From positions 13,727,167 through 13,787,166 of the forward strand of contig NC_087074.1 in assembly GCF_026151205.1 (NCBI RefSeq): DNA of 60,000 nucleotides, in the 5' to 3' direction. A program made the translations under genes and the position numbers. The DNA is from Bolinopsis microptera. Lineage: Eukaryota; Ctenophora; Tentaculata; Lobata; Bolinopsidae. The notes beneath the pieces were generated by a model. It was not told the DNA's origin, did not search any database, and saw only the letters and a list, made by a program, of their open reading frames with translations. Of this stretch, positions 50,433 to 60,000 are shown in pieces. Position 1 is the first letter of the stretch; each line of letters starts with the position of its first letter.

Positions 50433-51302
50433 TTAGTCTTCTGTTGAGGTTGAGAAGGAAATGCCAGATGGTCTGGACTTTAAGGATTTGGCAATTTTAG
50501 GAAGAATGGGGTCCCAGAGGGAACTACATTTGGGTGCGCGGTCTGTTCTGTTCATAGCTGGTTGTCGTATTTGTATAGCTGCGTGTTCTGTGAGGTCAAG
50601 TTGGGAGCGTGAGGTGAGGGATTTGAGGACTTCGATGTTGTTCCAGGAGATGGTGTGGCCGGTGGTCAGGGCATGATGTGCAGGGGCTGATTTGATTCTG
50701 TCTGTGGATTCGTCGATGGCGTTGTTGAGTCTGTAACATCGTTCGTGTTCTTTCATGCGGTGGACCAAGGGTCTGTAGGTCTGTCCGGCGTATTTGGAGG
50801 GGCACTGTGAGCAGGAAATTTCGTAGATGGTGTTGGGAGTGAGGTGAGTAGGGGGTGTGGTCTTCGTTTTGGTGAGGAGGTTGCGGAGGGAGGTAGCAGA
50901 GGAGTGGGTGACTTTGATGTCGTGTTGTCCGAGTATCTTGGAGATGGGTTTGGATAGGGAGGGATGGAAAGGAAGAGAAACACTAAGGGCATGTTCACGG
51001 GTCTGTCGGTTGAATGAGGCTAGGGATTGGTGGCGAGAGGGGTTGGTGAATTTCCGTTGTACTTCGTCCATGATGGTGGTGATGCGGTGAGGAGGGAAGC
51101 CGTTCTGGAGGCAAACGTGTCGTACTGTCTGGAGTTCGTCGTCAAGGTGTTGGGGTGAGCAGATGTTGTGGGCTCTTCTGGTCAGTGATCGGATGACTGC
51201 GTTCTTAGATGAGTTGGTGGTGCAGGAGGAGTACTTGGTGTAGAGGTTGGTGTGGGTGGGTTTTCTGTAGACTGATGTGGATTTGTCATAGGATTTTGTC
51301 AT
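50433..51302 (-). mobile_element. Penelope-like element remnant with GIY-YIG endonuclease domain
   Basis: An intact 289-codon frame without the polymerase core. It starts in the linker after the reverse transcriptase (STSVYRKPTHTNLYTKYSS is typical) and ends in a GIY-YIG nuclease: IYEISCSQCPSKYAGQTYR (about 160-180), the RMKEHERC arginine region, ALTTGH and LTEHAAIQIRQ. In Penelope-like elements this domain nicks the target for retrotransposition. No ATG context is expected, since the copy is 5'-truncated. It lies between the inverted short repeats at 49922 and 51407. Confidence 0.9.
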
Positions 51303-51406
51303 ACATAGTGTGTATTTAAACTGGTAATTCTATTAATACCAAGCATACATTGCCTCAGTGCAAGTGTTCAGGAAAACGTTAACAATTCTTGTTGAGTTGT
51401 TCATAT

Positions 51407-51523
51407 TGATTGATTCACGATGTCAATCCTTCGCAGCTCGGTGAGGCACAGTCGTGCATCTCGCCGATCTACCGAAGCATTATTGGATGCGCGCGCGCGA
51501 CCCAGTAGTGCATCGCGCTACAA
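51407..51523 (+). repeat. copy of the short dispersed repeat, plus orientation
   Basis: Contains TTGATTCACGATGTCAATCC, a GC-rich middle with GCGCGCGCGCGA, and CAGTAGTGCATCGCGCTACA. The last motif also appears, altered, near 51868 and 51957, so it belongs to a small local family. Confidence 0.75.
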
Positions 51524-51880
51524 CCATATTGACTTTTATTACATATCATGAAGTGAATTTTCAGCGGAGATTAACGTACAGCTAAAATACAGCTACACAG
51601 TACACAAATGAAAAAATAACAAGCAAACATGTAATATATAAAAAGTGCAGACATCATTCCAAAAACCTTTTTGTAATTGTGAAATAATAAGCATTGCCAG
51701 TGAGTACAGTTGCAAATTGTAAAAATCTTAACGGGTGATATTTGTTCCAATTATTAGGACAAAATGTTTTTGTCCTGGTAGGTTATAAACCTACAAGATA
51801 CAGTAGCGCATCTTTGATCCCACCGATCTAGCGTGAGAAGCCTCATTGAGTGCGCGGCGTGGCACAGTAACGCATCGCAC

Positions 51881-52288
51881 TTTACCTGGGGACCTCAGGC
51901 TATCATGTTCATTAACATAACCGAATAGATATTCGGCGGAATGACAGGCTGAGCGCGGCTCAGTAAATCGCGCTACAAAGCAAAATTTTCACTGTTGACA
52001 GTTAACAAATATTGGATTGACCCACTTTTTTGGTCATATAATATTTCGAAAAAATGAGCGCGCGCTACTTTGAAGAAATTTTTAAATGTAACAAAATATA
52101 TATTTTTCAAAATCTTTGTAACCTTTAGTTAAATTAAAAATCTTCAATCTTACTTCCACCTATTACTGACTTCAATCATGTACTTTGTACTTACTGGGCC
52201 GCGCTCAGCCTGTCATTCCGCCAAATCTTTATTCGTTATCATTATTTATGTTAATGAACATAATAGCCTGGGGTCCTCATGGGTAAAC
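51881..52288. mobile_element. foldback element with arms of about 90 bp
   Basis: The left arm (51881-51966) and right arm (52191-52288) are inverted repeats: CAGGCTAT-ATGTTCATTAAC, then GGCGGAATGACAGGCTGAGC and GCGGC-CAGTAA in both. The loop of about 220 bp is AT-rich with one GCGCGCGC motif. Two small indels separate the arms. No coding capacity. Confidence 0.85.
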
Positions 52289-52408
52289 TTTGTACACACA
52301 TGTACATATAAATAAATCATACGATAATTAATTAAAACTTAATATAATATACAATATAAAGCCATTTAAAAAACTTAAACAATAACATTTTATAAAATAG
52401 GTTTATAG

Positions 52409-52705
52409 GTTTATAAGAAGACATTGACCAATAAGCCTAACGAGTACATGGGAAATCTTATGGATGGTGGTATCCTCCACTCTGACAGAACTCAGAAAGA
52501 AAACATCTTGTACAAATCATTCTTCTCGGGCGAACACATGAATGGATGCAGTTTTGATCATGTCTTCGAACAAGAAATCAATAGCTGCTATGACAACATT
52601 ATATCAACTCAGTTCCCTACCGACCAATTAGATCCAAGACCAAACCAACTATATTTACCTCAATTCTCTAGTCTTTTCAGACGCAGAATCTTCTACACTC
52701 TCTGA
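52409..52705 (+). pseudogene. outer retrotransposon ORF, upstream piece
   Basis: The frame reads TNKPNEYMGNLMDGGILHSD and continues through YKSFFSG and NQLYLPQFSSLF, like the stretch between endonuclease and reverse transcriptase in Jockey/CR1 elements, where a blank-filling motif of L-x-x-x-G...F-F-S precedes the polymerase. It breaks at a TGA just before the inner element; a neighbouring frame (VFSDAESSTLSDFF) may be the original continuation, implying an indel. Confidence 0.6.
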
Positions 52706-52716
52706 CTTCTTCTGAT

Positions 52717-55700
52717 GTCTGGGACTTACGACCCCAGATGTAGCTTTCAACGACGTTTTAAGGGCCCAACGTTCAGCTGTTCATCAGGGTTAAACTGGGC
52801 AGGGTCTTTCAGCCAGCTGCCAGTTGTCACTCCAGGTCTTGTTGTAGCGACTAAGCCAGATAGTGTAGGAACCTTTCAGGGACACCACCGCTGTTGTGTT
52901 AAGTGCCCTCTTCTTCTTTGCCCGGGTGATGTTAAGGAAGTTGAAAATTCGGGGTAATGTGTGGTGGTAGAATCCACGACATCCAACTTCTACTGTAAAG
53001 AGATATCCTTCCCAGCCTGCGGTCTCGATCTCCACCATTAGCTCTTCGTATCTCTTCTCTTTCCGGGATCTCTGGTCCTCAAAGTTCTCCTCGTTTCCAC
53101 AGGTCAGCTCTATCAGGATGACTTTCCTGAGTGTGTTAGAGTATATTACCACATCAGGTCTGAGAGCTGTGTTGACAATATGTTGGGGGAATTGTCTTGT
53201 CCTTTCGTCCTCATCAAACACTAGTTTCCAGTCGTTACCTTCCTTTAGAAGATGAGGTTCTTCTGTAAGCCGTACTTCGGGTTTCCTGTAGGTTCCTTTT
53301 CCGGATACGAACTTCCTCCACTCTCTCTTTACTTCTGTCTTTGGGGTAGCACTGTTTATCTCCCTCAGCTTCTCTGCAATTGGTTGCACGATTACCCTGA
53401 GCACCTGATCATGTCTCCAATTATACCTTCCTTGTTTAAGCGACACTGGGCAACACGTTAGAATGTGCTTTAGGTTGCACTGCTGACGCCCACAAAGGGG
53501 ACAGTTGTTCGTGGAGCTGTAGTTCCAAAGCTGGAGGTTGCTAGGTGTACTTGCAACGTCGTGGATGGCATTTAGGTGGAACTTTGTCAGCTCGGGGCTC
53601 AAGGTATACAGCAGGCTTTGCCAGCCAGTGTCTAGCTGCATGGTGTTCTCCCAGGTTAGAAACTTTCCTTGGACTCTCTTATCGTAGAGAGTTTGAAGGA
53701 GCTCCTCTTCTTTCAGAGACTTAATTATCTCCACCAGTTGCTCCTTTTTGTTCTTCTTCCTCCTCTGATCACCGAATCCAATACCGGCTCCTTCCCTGGT
53801 CTGCACGTAGCCAATCAGTTCTTTGAAGTAGAGGTCTCTCTCCCTATTAGTCAGCTCCTTGGTGTAGTCCCATCTCTTCTTGTCTCTGTTGGTGTTTTCT
53901 CTGTACTCGAAAACCTCCCTCACTTTGGGGTCAACCGATGTCTTCAGCATATAGGCCTTGGACACCTGTAGACATTTGTACAGGTTGGAGATCTGCTTTA
54001 ACGATAGTCCAAAGTGGTCTTTTGATCTGTACAGCACACTATTCGATATGGAAGTAGTAACTCCAAGCCATTTCTTCAAGTATCTGGTACAAAGAGCCTC
54101 TAGTGTCTGGATGAATGATACTGGGAGGTTGTATATCATAATATTCCACTGTACTTTGCTAGTTAGCATGTGGTTGTAGATCCAGCACTTGCTTGGTCCA
54201 GAGAGCTCCGCCATGTCTACTTTTTCCAGCTGGCCTGAAAGTTGAGTGGTGATTAGCTCTCTCGTCTCATCTTGGCCCAGGTTGACGTAGATCCAGTGAC
54301 CAAGGAACTTTATCGGTGTGTCACCAAGGTACGCTACTTTCTCGTTTGCAATGATGATCTCAGGGTCAAACGATCTGTAGGTATTGTCCACTACCTTCAT
54401 TCCGAGAGCAATACACTTGCTGGGTTTAGCTCTCATCGTCCTTGTCCATGCTAAGAATTCCTCCATTTGCCCGACCAGCCTCTTCATTTTGTCGAGTCTG
54501 TCAGACAGCAGGGTGAGATCATCTGCAAAAGCTCTGTTTGTAGTTGGCTCAGAGCTGAACGACGGCTTGTATCCCATTGTTCTGTCGACCTGAAGTAAAT
54601 CCAAGAGTAGGTTGAATGCTATTAAGAATAGCACGACAGAAAGCGGGTCCCCTTGAAACAACCCGATTAGGTAGTAGAACCACTCACTCTTCCACTTCTT
54701 CGTCTTCACCCGTACTACCAGTTCGTCGTAGTACTTGACAATATATTGGACCACTTCTTCCGGGAACTTGTAGTGCCGAAGCGCAAACACTATCAGCTCA
54801 TGGGGTACTCTCCCATAAGCATTCATAAGATCCACCCATACTGCATACACCTGTCTTCTCTTACTCTTTGCATCCCGCAGTTCCTCCATGAGCGCTTGTG
54901 TGTGTTCTATGCATCCTGGCATCTTGCGCAGGAAGCCTTTTTGCACAGAGGTATCGATGTACTTATTGGTGGTCATGTAGTCGAGCATTTTATCAGCTAG
55001 CATACCCATTGCCACTTTCCCACTGGTGTTAGTCATAGTGATGTTCCTAAACTTGCCAGGGTCACTAAGGTCCGTGGTCTTGGGAAGTAGGATGCTTTCT
55101 CCAATTCTCCACTGCAAGGGGACACTGTTTGATAACCAGAGTTTACTAATACACGCATACAATAGTTCTCTCAGCCTGGCACACCTTTTGTAAACTATGT
55201 ATGGCACTCCGTTGGGCCCTGGTGAAGATCCATTGCGTCGTTTTTTGATCTTCTTTTCAAACTCTTCGTAAGTAGGTACTGTGCACACAAAGGGGTACAC
55301 TGGGTCTTTGGCATATGGTATTCCTGCCATCTTTTCGAAGACATAACATCTATCTCGGTCCATGTATTCCTTGGGGTAGTATCTGTCAGCCTCTTCCTTG
55401 CCGAAGGTAGGCTCTCCCGAGATCTTCTCATCAAGGAGTCTTTTACTGTAGTCATAGGGGTTCCTCCTGAAGCGTTGGGTCTCCTTCTTCTTTTCTTTCT
55501 TTTTCCTCTTCTTCAACTGTTCACGCCTAGACTTGTTGTGGATTCTCACTAGTCTCCAGTACTGCGCTCTTACTGCTTTGGCACCACCAGAAGTGACTCC
55601 GCCCTCTCTCACAGCCTCTCTATACTCGCGTGCTGTGTCCTTCTTCTTTTTCCTGAGGGTCTTGGTGACTGGTCCTTCCTTATTGGGCTTATCAAGGTAT

Positions 55701-55900
55701 GGTTTCCGTTCTTCCTGTCCATATCTGTCAGCCAAGTACTCGTAGATAGTAAGTTCCATAGTCTTTAGCTCTTTCTCTGGGTCTTTACCCTTCACGATGT
55801 TCCCGATGGCAATGCTTAGGTCTTCATCAATTCCTTTCCATTCATTCATCTTGTTTGCCTGTGGTAAGGATAACTTTAGAGTATCCTTCAGTTCTATCTG
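52717..55900 (-). mobile_element. non-LTR retrotransposon with restriction-like endonuclease, apparently complete ORF
   Basis: Inserted in the plus-strand element in opposite orientation. It has a 1019-codon ORF (55849-52790), a 5' part of about 50 bp and a 3' untranslated part of about 70 bp after the stop. The boundaries are inferred from where the outer element's coding stops and resumes and from a possible 7-bp duplication, TTCTGAT; they may be off by tens of bases. Confidence 0.75.
52790..55849 (-). CDS. reverse transcriptase with C-terminal zinc knuckle and restriction-like endonuclease
   Basis: An uninterrupted 1019-residue protein. Residues 1-130 are basic (KKRKKKEKKK near 113-122), without N-terminal zinc fingers that I can see. 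The reverse transcriptase covers about 200-520: NGSSPGPNGVPYIVY (206-220), motif A VWVDLMNAYGRV (337-348), motif B GLFQGDPLS (396-404), motif C FADD (441-444) and FLGHWI (515-520). A zinc knuckle CPLC...H..TCC lies at 783-800. The restriction-like endonuclease is at about 897-935: RPDVVIYS, then LIELTCGNE and the downstream RKEKRYEEL. This arrangement is that of R2/R4/NeSL/Hero-type elements; I cannot pick the clade. With no stop or frameshift, the copy may be young and potentially active. Confidence 0.93.
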   Translation of the reverse strand: MNEWKGIDEDLSIAIGNIVKGKDPEKELKTMELTIYEYLADRYGQEERKPYLDKPNKEGPVTKTLRKKKKDTAREYREAVREGGVTSGGAKAVRAQYWRLVRIHNKSRREQLKKRKKKEKKKETQRFRRNPYDYSKRLLDEKISGEPTFGKEEADRYYPKEYMDRDRCYVFEKMAGIPYAKDPVYPFVCTVPTYEEFEKKIKKRRNGSSPGPNGVPYIVYKRCARLRELLYACISKLWLSNSVPLQWRIGESILLPKTTDLSDPGKFRNITMTNTSGKVAMGMLADKMLDYMTTNKYIDTSVQKGFLRKMPGCIEHTQALMEELRDAKSKRRQVYAVWVDLMNAYGRVPHELIVFALRHYKFPEEVVQYIVKYYDELVVRVKTKKWKSEWFYYLIGLFQGDPLSVVLFLIAFNLLLDLLQVDRTMGYKPSFSSEPTTNRAFADDLTLLSDRLDKMKRLVGQMEEFLAWTRTMRAKPSKCIALGMKVVDNTYRSFDPEIIIANEKVAYLGDTPIKFLGHWIYVNLGQDETRELITTQLSGQLEKVDMAELSGPSKCWIYNHMLTSKVQWNIMIYNLPVSFIQTLEALCTRYLKKWLGVTTSISNSVLYRSKDHFGLSLKQISNLYKCLQVSKAYMLKTSVDPKVREVFEYRENTNRDKKRWDYTKELTNRERDLYFKELIGYVQTREGAGIGFGDQRRKKNKKEQLVEIIKSLKEEELLQTLYDKRVQGKFLTWENTMQLDTGWQSLLYTLSPELTKFHLNAIHDVASTPSNLQLWNYSSTNNCPLCGRQQCNLKHILTCCPVSLKQGRYNWRHDQVLRVIVQPIAEKLREINSATPKTEVKREWRKFVSGKGTYRKPEVRLTEEPHLLKEGNDWKLVFDEDERTRQFPQHIVNTALRPDVVIYSNTLRKVILIELTCGNEENFEDQRSRKEKRYEELMVEIETAGWEGYLFTVEVGCRGFYHHTLPRIFNFLNITRAKKKRALNTTAVVSLKGSYTIWLSRYNKTWSDNWQLAERPCPV

Positions 55901-55910
55901 TTCTGATTAA

Positions 55911-57878
55911 TGATCTGTTAATGATCATCTGAATGGGAAAATAGGTCTAGAGGAAGTTACTTTAGCACTGAAGGCTCAAAATAGCAATGCCAAAAGTTTT
56001 GACACTGATAATCTTCACCCAAAAATCCTGAAACATCTGCCTGTGTCAGCTCTTCAGATTCTAACAAAACTATATGACCTTGTCCTTGAGACTGGTGTAT
56101 GGGTCTGGGAGGTATCCAATGTCACTTTCATCAAAAAGGATGGGAAGGATAACTACATGAACCCCTCTGCTTATAGACCAATATCGATATCATCATATGT
56201 TGGAAAGCTGCTAGAAAAGATCTTGGAACGAAGAATAAAGCTCCATTGCGAACTAGAGGGCTTACTCGACGAAGAGCAAGAAGGCTTTAGACCTCAAAGA
56301 AATACTGCAAGGTATCTTTATAAATTAGTAGCTACTCTAGATGAATGCAAGAGGAAAAAACTCACTACTTTCCTACTATGCATCGATTTTAGCAAAGCAT
56401 TTGATAGTGTATGGGTGAAAGGCCTGATTTTCAAGCTCAGCAAATACCAAATACAAGGGAACATTTTGCGGATAATAAATAACTTCCTGTTATCCCGCAA
56501 AGTACGGCTGAGGGTTAACAACAGTCTCGGATTTCAACGCTCATGTGGATGGTTTGGGCTTCCCCAAGGCTCTGTCCTTGCACCCCTGCTATTTATCCTC
56601 TACATCTCGGATATGTTATGCAAGGACCAGCTCCCACTGGAATGCAGCTCTAACTCAAGCCTCTTCAAATATGCTGATGATGGAAGCATAGCAGTCTCTC
56701 ACATAGATCCTATATGTGCTCATCGAATTATGCAGTTGATGTGCAAGTACCTTCATGTCTGGTGCAGTAAGTGGAAACTTATCCCAAACTGCGACAAAAA
56801 CAAGACCGAGTGTATTATGATCACACCAACATCCTCATCTGCACCTGATGTCACAGCCTTTGGACCACTCATTATCGGCAGTAGACCCATAACATATACA
56901 TGTCAATCAACTGTACTTGGACTGAGGATAGACGACAAACTTACGTTCAAGAGTCACGCAAAATTTAAATTGAAACAATGCTGGTTTGCCTGGTACATGA
57001 TCACTCAAAACTCCACCCGCCACAGAGGCCTGAATGCAAGCTCACTCAAAATGCTCTTCAAAACAGTAGTACTCACAAAACTTCTATATGCTGCTCCAAT
57101 ATGGCTAAAAGATAACCTAGACACTTTCAAAGACTTCTATGCCAGGGTCCTCTTGAAAATAAGTGGATCCACTCACCATCCTCCCAAAGATTTGACATCT
57201 GTCGCGCTTGGAATTCCACCCCTTGAGATATCCTACAAGATGATCACTATAAAATTCATAATAAAAGCACTTACAAGTGACCCATTTATGCAAGGACTCA
57301 TCTTACAGCTAGAGGAGGCAAAGGCCCATCGATATCAGCACCATATTGATGAGATACGTAAGTTCCTAACGTGGACAAGGGGGTCCAACGAGCTCAACAG
57401 AAGCAGAATAGACCTTCTGACTAGTGTCCACAACGGTGTTGTCAGCTATTCAAAAGACGAAATAACCCGCTTTATGGACTTCACTTGGAATAAACATCTC
57501 CTACTGAACCCTAGAATAAATCCGGGTGAGATACTGGATAACATCGATGAGAGGAGCAAAAAGTTGTTTCCTCGCTACTCAAGCAGGAGCACAGACACTA
57601 AAGTAATGTCTCTCTTGCATGGCCATGACATCACCTTCACAGCGTTCAAGGCAAGGGTTGCCAACAACTGCGACCCTCAGTGTCCGAATTGTCAGATGTT
57701 GGACAACAATTACCATCGAATCTTCTCTTGTCCACTGTACCGCTGTTCCTACAGAGAAACCATTCAAGAGCACTCCACTAGTGACCAACCATGCTGGTCT
57801 ATCTTAAGAGATGGTAGTGATGGCAGCATCACTGCCTTCCGATCTTTAGCACAGATCGCCATCGATGAACTATCATAG
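55911..57878 (+). CDS. reverse transcriptase of the outer non-LTR element (5' part missing)
   Basis: The frame opens at about 55911, before the first methionine-like start, so it is the continuation of a longer ORF. Counting from the serine at 56046: YRPISISSYVGKLLEKILE (44-62), motif A LLCIDFSKAFDSV (111-123), motif B GLPQGSVLAPLLFILYI (172-188), motif C YADD (210-213), and VLGLRIDDKLTFKSH. The C-terminal part has a CPNC...H...C cluster (about 560-577). The lead-in VTLALKA...NLHPKILKHL fits the usual start of the polymerase. Jockey/CR1-like. Intact through its stop, so only the insertion and the 5' truncation disable it. Confidence 0.92.
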
Positions 57879-58416
57879 AATTGATACTTATACTTATTAG
57901 TGCTCCTTCACCTCCATCCCCCTTCATGTCCTACATCTCCTTATGACATCACTCCCCCTTCAGCCTCTACTACTCCTTTACTACTCCATCTACTGCCTCA
58001 TCTTCTGGACATCATTATCTTCTAGTTAAGTTGAGAATTCTCAACACCCACTTCCAAGTCGAGTACTCTCGACCCACTTAGTCCACATACCTTGCAAACT
58101 TACAGCAGGGTATTTGTAATGGTCTAAGTCCCTAATACACGCCAAAGATGGTTCCTCTATACTCAACCGTAGGAGAAGAGAATTAGGTGACTGTATTTTG
58201 TTCTAATGTTGATATTAATATAAGTATGTTCTAGTTGTTACTCCTTTTGTTTTAACGTTTTTATGGTACTCTCCTTAAATTATTTCAATGCAGTCACTCA
58301 GATGATTTTTAAATCAGGACACTTAAATAAAGACACATACTCTGCCCACAATAAGGGGCCATAATTTTTAAATTATGTAACAGTATAGAATTATTATTAT
58401 TATTAAAATAGGTTTA

Positions 58417-60000
58417 CAAAAATTTTTACGATAAACTATATTATTGAATGTGGACCAAATTATTGATTAATCTTAAGAACGACGGTAATTTCTCTCCGGG
58501 GAGATAGAAGGGCGAGAAAGAACTTTGTCAATATAGACAGTTTAATTTTAAACTTGGAGCCGCAAGGCCAAGGGAATTAAACGGAATTAAACGTTAAGTT
58601 GTCGGAGATGGCACTAACACCATCGTCTCGACTATACATGAATGAATAACATATCTAGAGTAAGTAGAATTCGAATTTCAAGAATCATGAAAATTTAAAA
58701 CAAAATCACTTAAAATTTAACTCCCGTACAAACAACCGAAATAGAAATAATTGCTGAAATAATAATTTAACATAAAAGGAAGTAGTGCACTAAAAATAGC
58801 AGAATTAGATATAAATTTGGAGCCAGTTCTTTAAACTGGCTTTCTTATACTACTTAAAGGGTGTTCAAGGGTTTTCTATTGAATTTATATTGAATTTTAT
58901 ATAGGGTAATTGTTATATTATGTGTATATTTTAACAATAGTGTTTCAGTGTGTATCCTAGAAAATTCAAGTCCTAGTAGTTTAGATGTTAAGGAGCACCG
59001 ATATATACATGCCTTAAATTCCCTCCGCCCCTCAGGAATGAATAGTACAAACCCTTTTAAGATTCCTTTATTGCATAATTGATTTTTATTTTGCCTGAGG
59101 GGCTTTCCATAAATTATTTTTTTAAATAATTGGTCCTTTTATTGATGTTTCATATTTCACGGCAGTTTCCTTTTCAGAGTTTGAGTTTATATTTAGAAAC
59201 TAACCATACTATCTTTTAGATTTATGTCACTTATGATGGCTCCGGCTGAAAGTACTATGACTCATTTTATCTAGAAGATTGTAGTTTCATTGCTTCTGAA
59301 GTAGCTATCAGTTCGCCGGTCAATGTTGGGTATAATACTCTTATGTGTATATTGTTTGAATAATTTTTCATCTACATAAAAGGAAGTAGTAAAAGGCAAC
59401 TTCAATGATCACTAAACTGCGATATCAGTATTCGAGTCCACAAAAGACACATTCATACTCAAACAGTCCTCCCACTCACACTCACAACGTACTGGAAACA
59501 GTAATCACTAGTGTTCCATGCTCGTACAACAGATCGTGAAATCTGCATAATGATGGTTGATCTGTATTATGTCTGTTGAGTTGGTAGTCCTGATGGGGTG
59601 ACAGGCAGTATTGGCGTCTTTTTCGGGTTCCTGGTGCGGGGTGATTTTCATAATATTGAGTTTTTGAAGGGTTGTTTTTATATTATATAGGGTCATTGTG
59701 ACATTATGTGTATACTGTTTGAAACATTTTATTTCAAAAAATTATATATTTATTATTGTTTGGAAAATTCTTTTGATTTTAATGAATGATATCTTTTCAA
59801 CATTGAAGTTTGAAATTACAATTCGATACCATTTATTGATCTTCATCCAATCAAACCTTTTTGATCTTCATCTAGAGTTACTCAGAAAGTTCTTCATTCT
59901 TTTCCTTCTTAAAGTGTTAAAGTCGAATAAGAAGAAATCTTCAAACATTTACCTGTGCATACAACAATCCATCCATAATTTTCCCTAATTGATGCTTTTC
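58417..60000. other. AT-rich flank with dispersed repeats, no gene
   Basis: ACATAAAAGGAAGTAGT occurs at about 58770 and 59377, and TATAGGGT-ATTGT-A-ATTATGTGTATA at about 58901 and 59688, so parts of two or more copies of an unidentified repeat are present. The minus-strand ORF at 59508-59696 and the plus-strand ORF at 59698-59988 have no recognisable features. Confidence 0.55.

Larger units (their letters stand above)
52406..58403 (+). mobile_element. non-LTR retrotransposon (Jockey/CR1-like), 5'-truncated, interrupted by another
   Basis: TAAAATAGGTTTA (13 bp) stands directly before (52393-52405) and after (58404-58416), and the element ends in an ATT-repeat tail (58389-58403), all typical of target-primed insertion. 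The plus-strand coding starts in the linker before the reverse transcriptase (52409-52700), is interrupted by an opposite-strand element, and resumes at about 55911. The 3' untranslated part is 57879-58388. TTCTGAT at 52710-52716 and 55901-55907 may be the target duplication of the inner element. Confidence 0.85.

Noticed and set aside
50461-51090. Plus-strand ORFs opposite the Penelope-like frame
   Set aside because: Shadows of the minus-strand nuclease frame, which alone shows family motifs.
53252-55745. Plus-strand ORFs opposite the 1019-codon reverse transcriptase
   Set aside because: Shadows of the real minus-strand ORF, without recognisable features.
59508-59696. 62-codon minus-strand ORF as a retrotransposon remnant
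   Set aside because: Composition is protein-like, but I could not match it to any known domain.

Overview
The window is nuclear DNA from an animal. It is AT-rich, has GT-AG introns, and carries non-LTR, Penelope-like and several DNA transposons, satellite arrays, and animal gene families (FERM domain protein, POT1, TMEM187, P2X-like channel, TAF12, rhodopsin-like GPCRs, an SRCR-like secreted protein). Single-exon GPCRs, a cysteine-poor P2X-like gene and retained POT1 and TMEM187 suggest a non-bilaterian animal, perhaps a cnidarian, but nothing in the sequence settles the phylum.

Layout. 1-18279 is satellite DNA. A 185-bp satellite (1-3905) and the same satellite inverted at 184 bp (7405-18279) flank a 242-bp repeat array (3906-6810, interrupted by a small transposon) and about 600 bp of unique spacer. 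18371-36043 is a minus-strand FERM-domain gene assembled here from seven exons with matching phases. Its 3' end is not found and probably lies beyond the satellite. Its introns hold a plus-strand single-exon SRCR-like gene, a copied P2X 3' end carrying a 672-bp hAT-like insertion, minisatellites, and a 6.66-kb DNA element with 30-bp terminal repeats. That element itself contains a nested MULE and a 3.4-kb polypurine tract.

36.7-47.3 kb is a compact minus-strand gene cluster: POT1 (two exons), TMEM187, a P2X-like receptor, TAF12 (three exons found) and two tandem GPCR paralogues. A relic of a third GPCR lies at about 50.1 kb. 47.5-58.4 kb is mostly transposons: a 2.2-kb inverted-repeat element with internal repeats, a Penelope-like remnant with a GIY-YIG domain, a foldback element, and a non-LTR retrotransposon with a 13-bp target duplication that is interrupted by a second one of a different class with an intact 1019-codon ORF. 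58.4-60 kb holds no gene I can support.

The host genes do not form a pathway. POT1 (telomere end binding) and TAF12 (TFIID/SAGA) are housekeeping genes; P2X, the GPCRs and TMEM187 are membrane proteins. All recognised host genes except the SRCR-like one are on the minus strand. The least expected single item is a POT1 that keeps the zinc-binding CxxC pairs of its third OB fold but has no room for the resolvase-like domain that separates them in the human protein.
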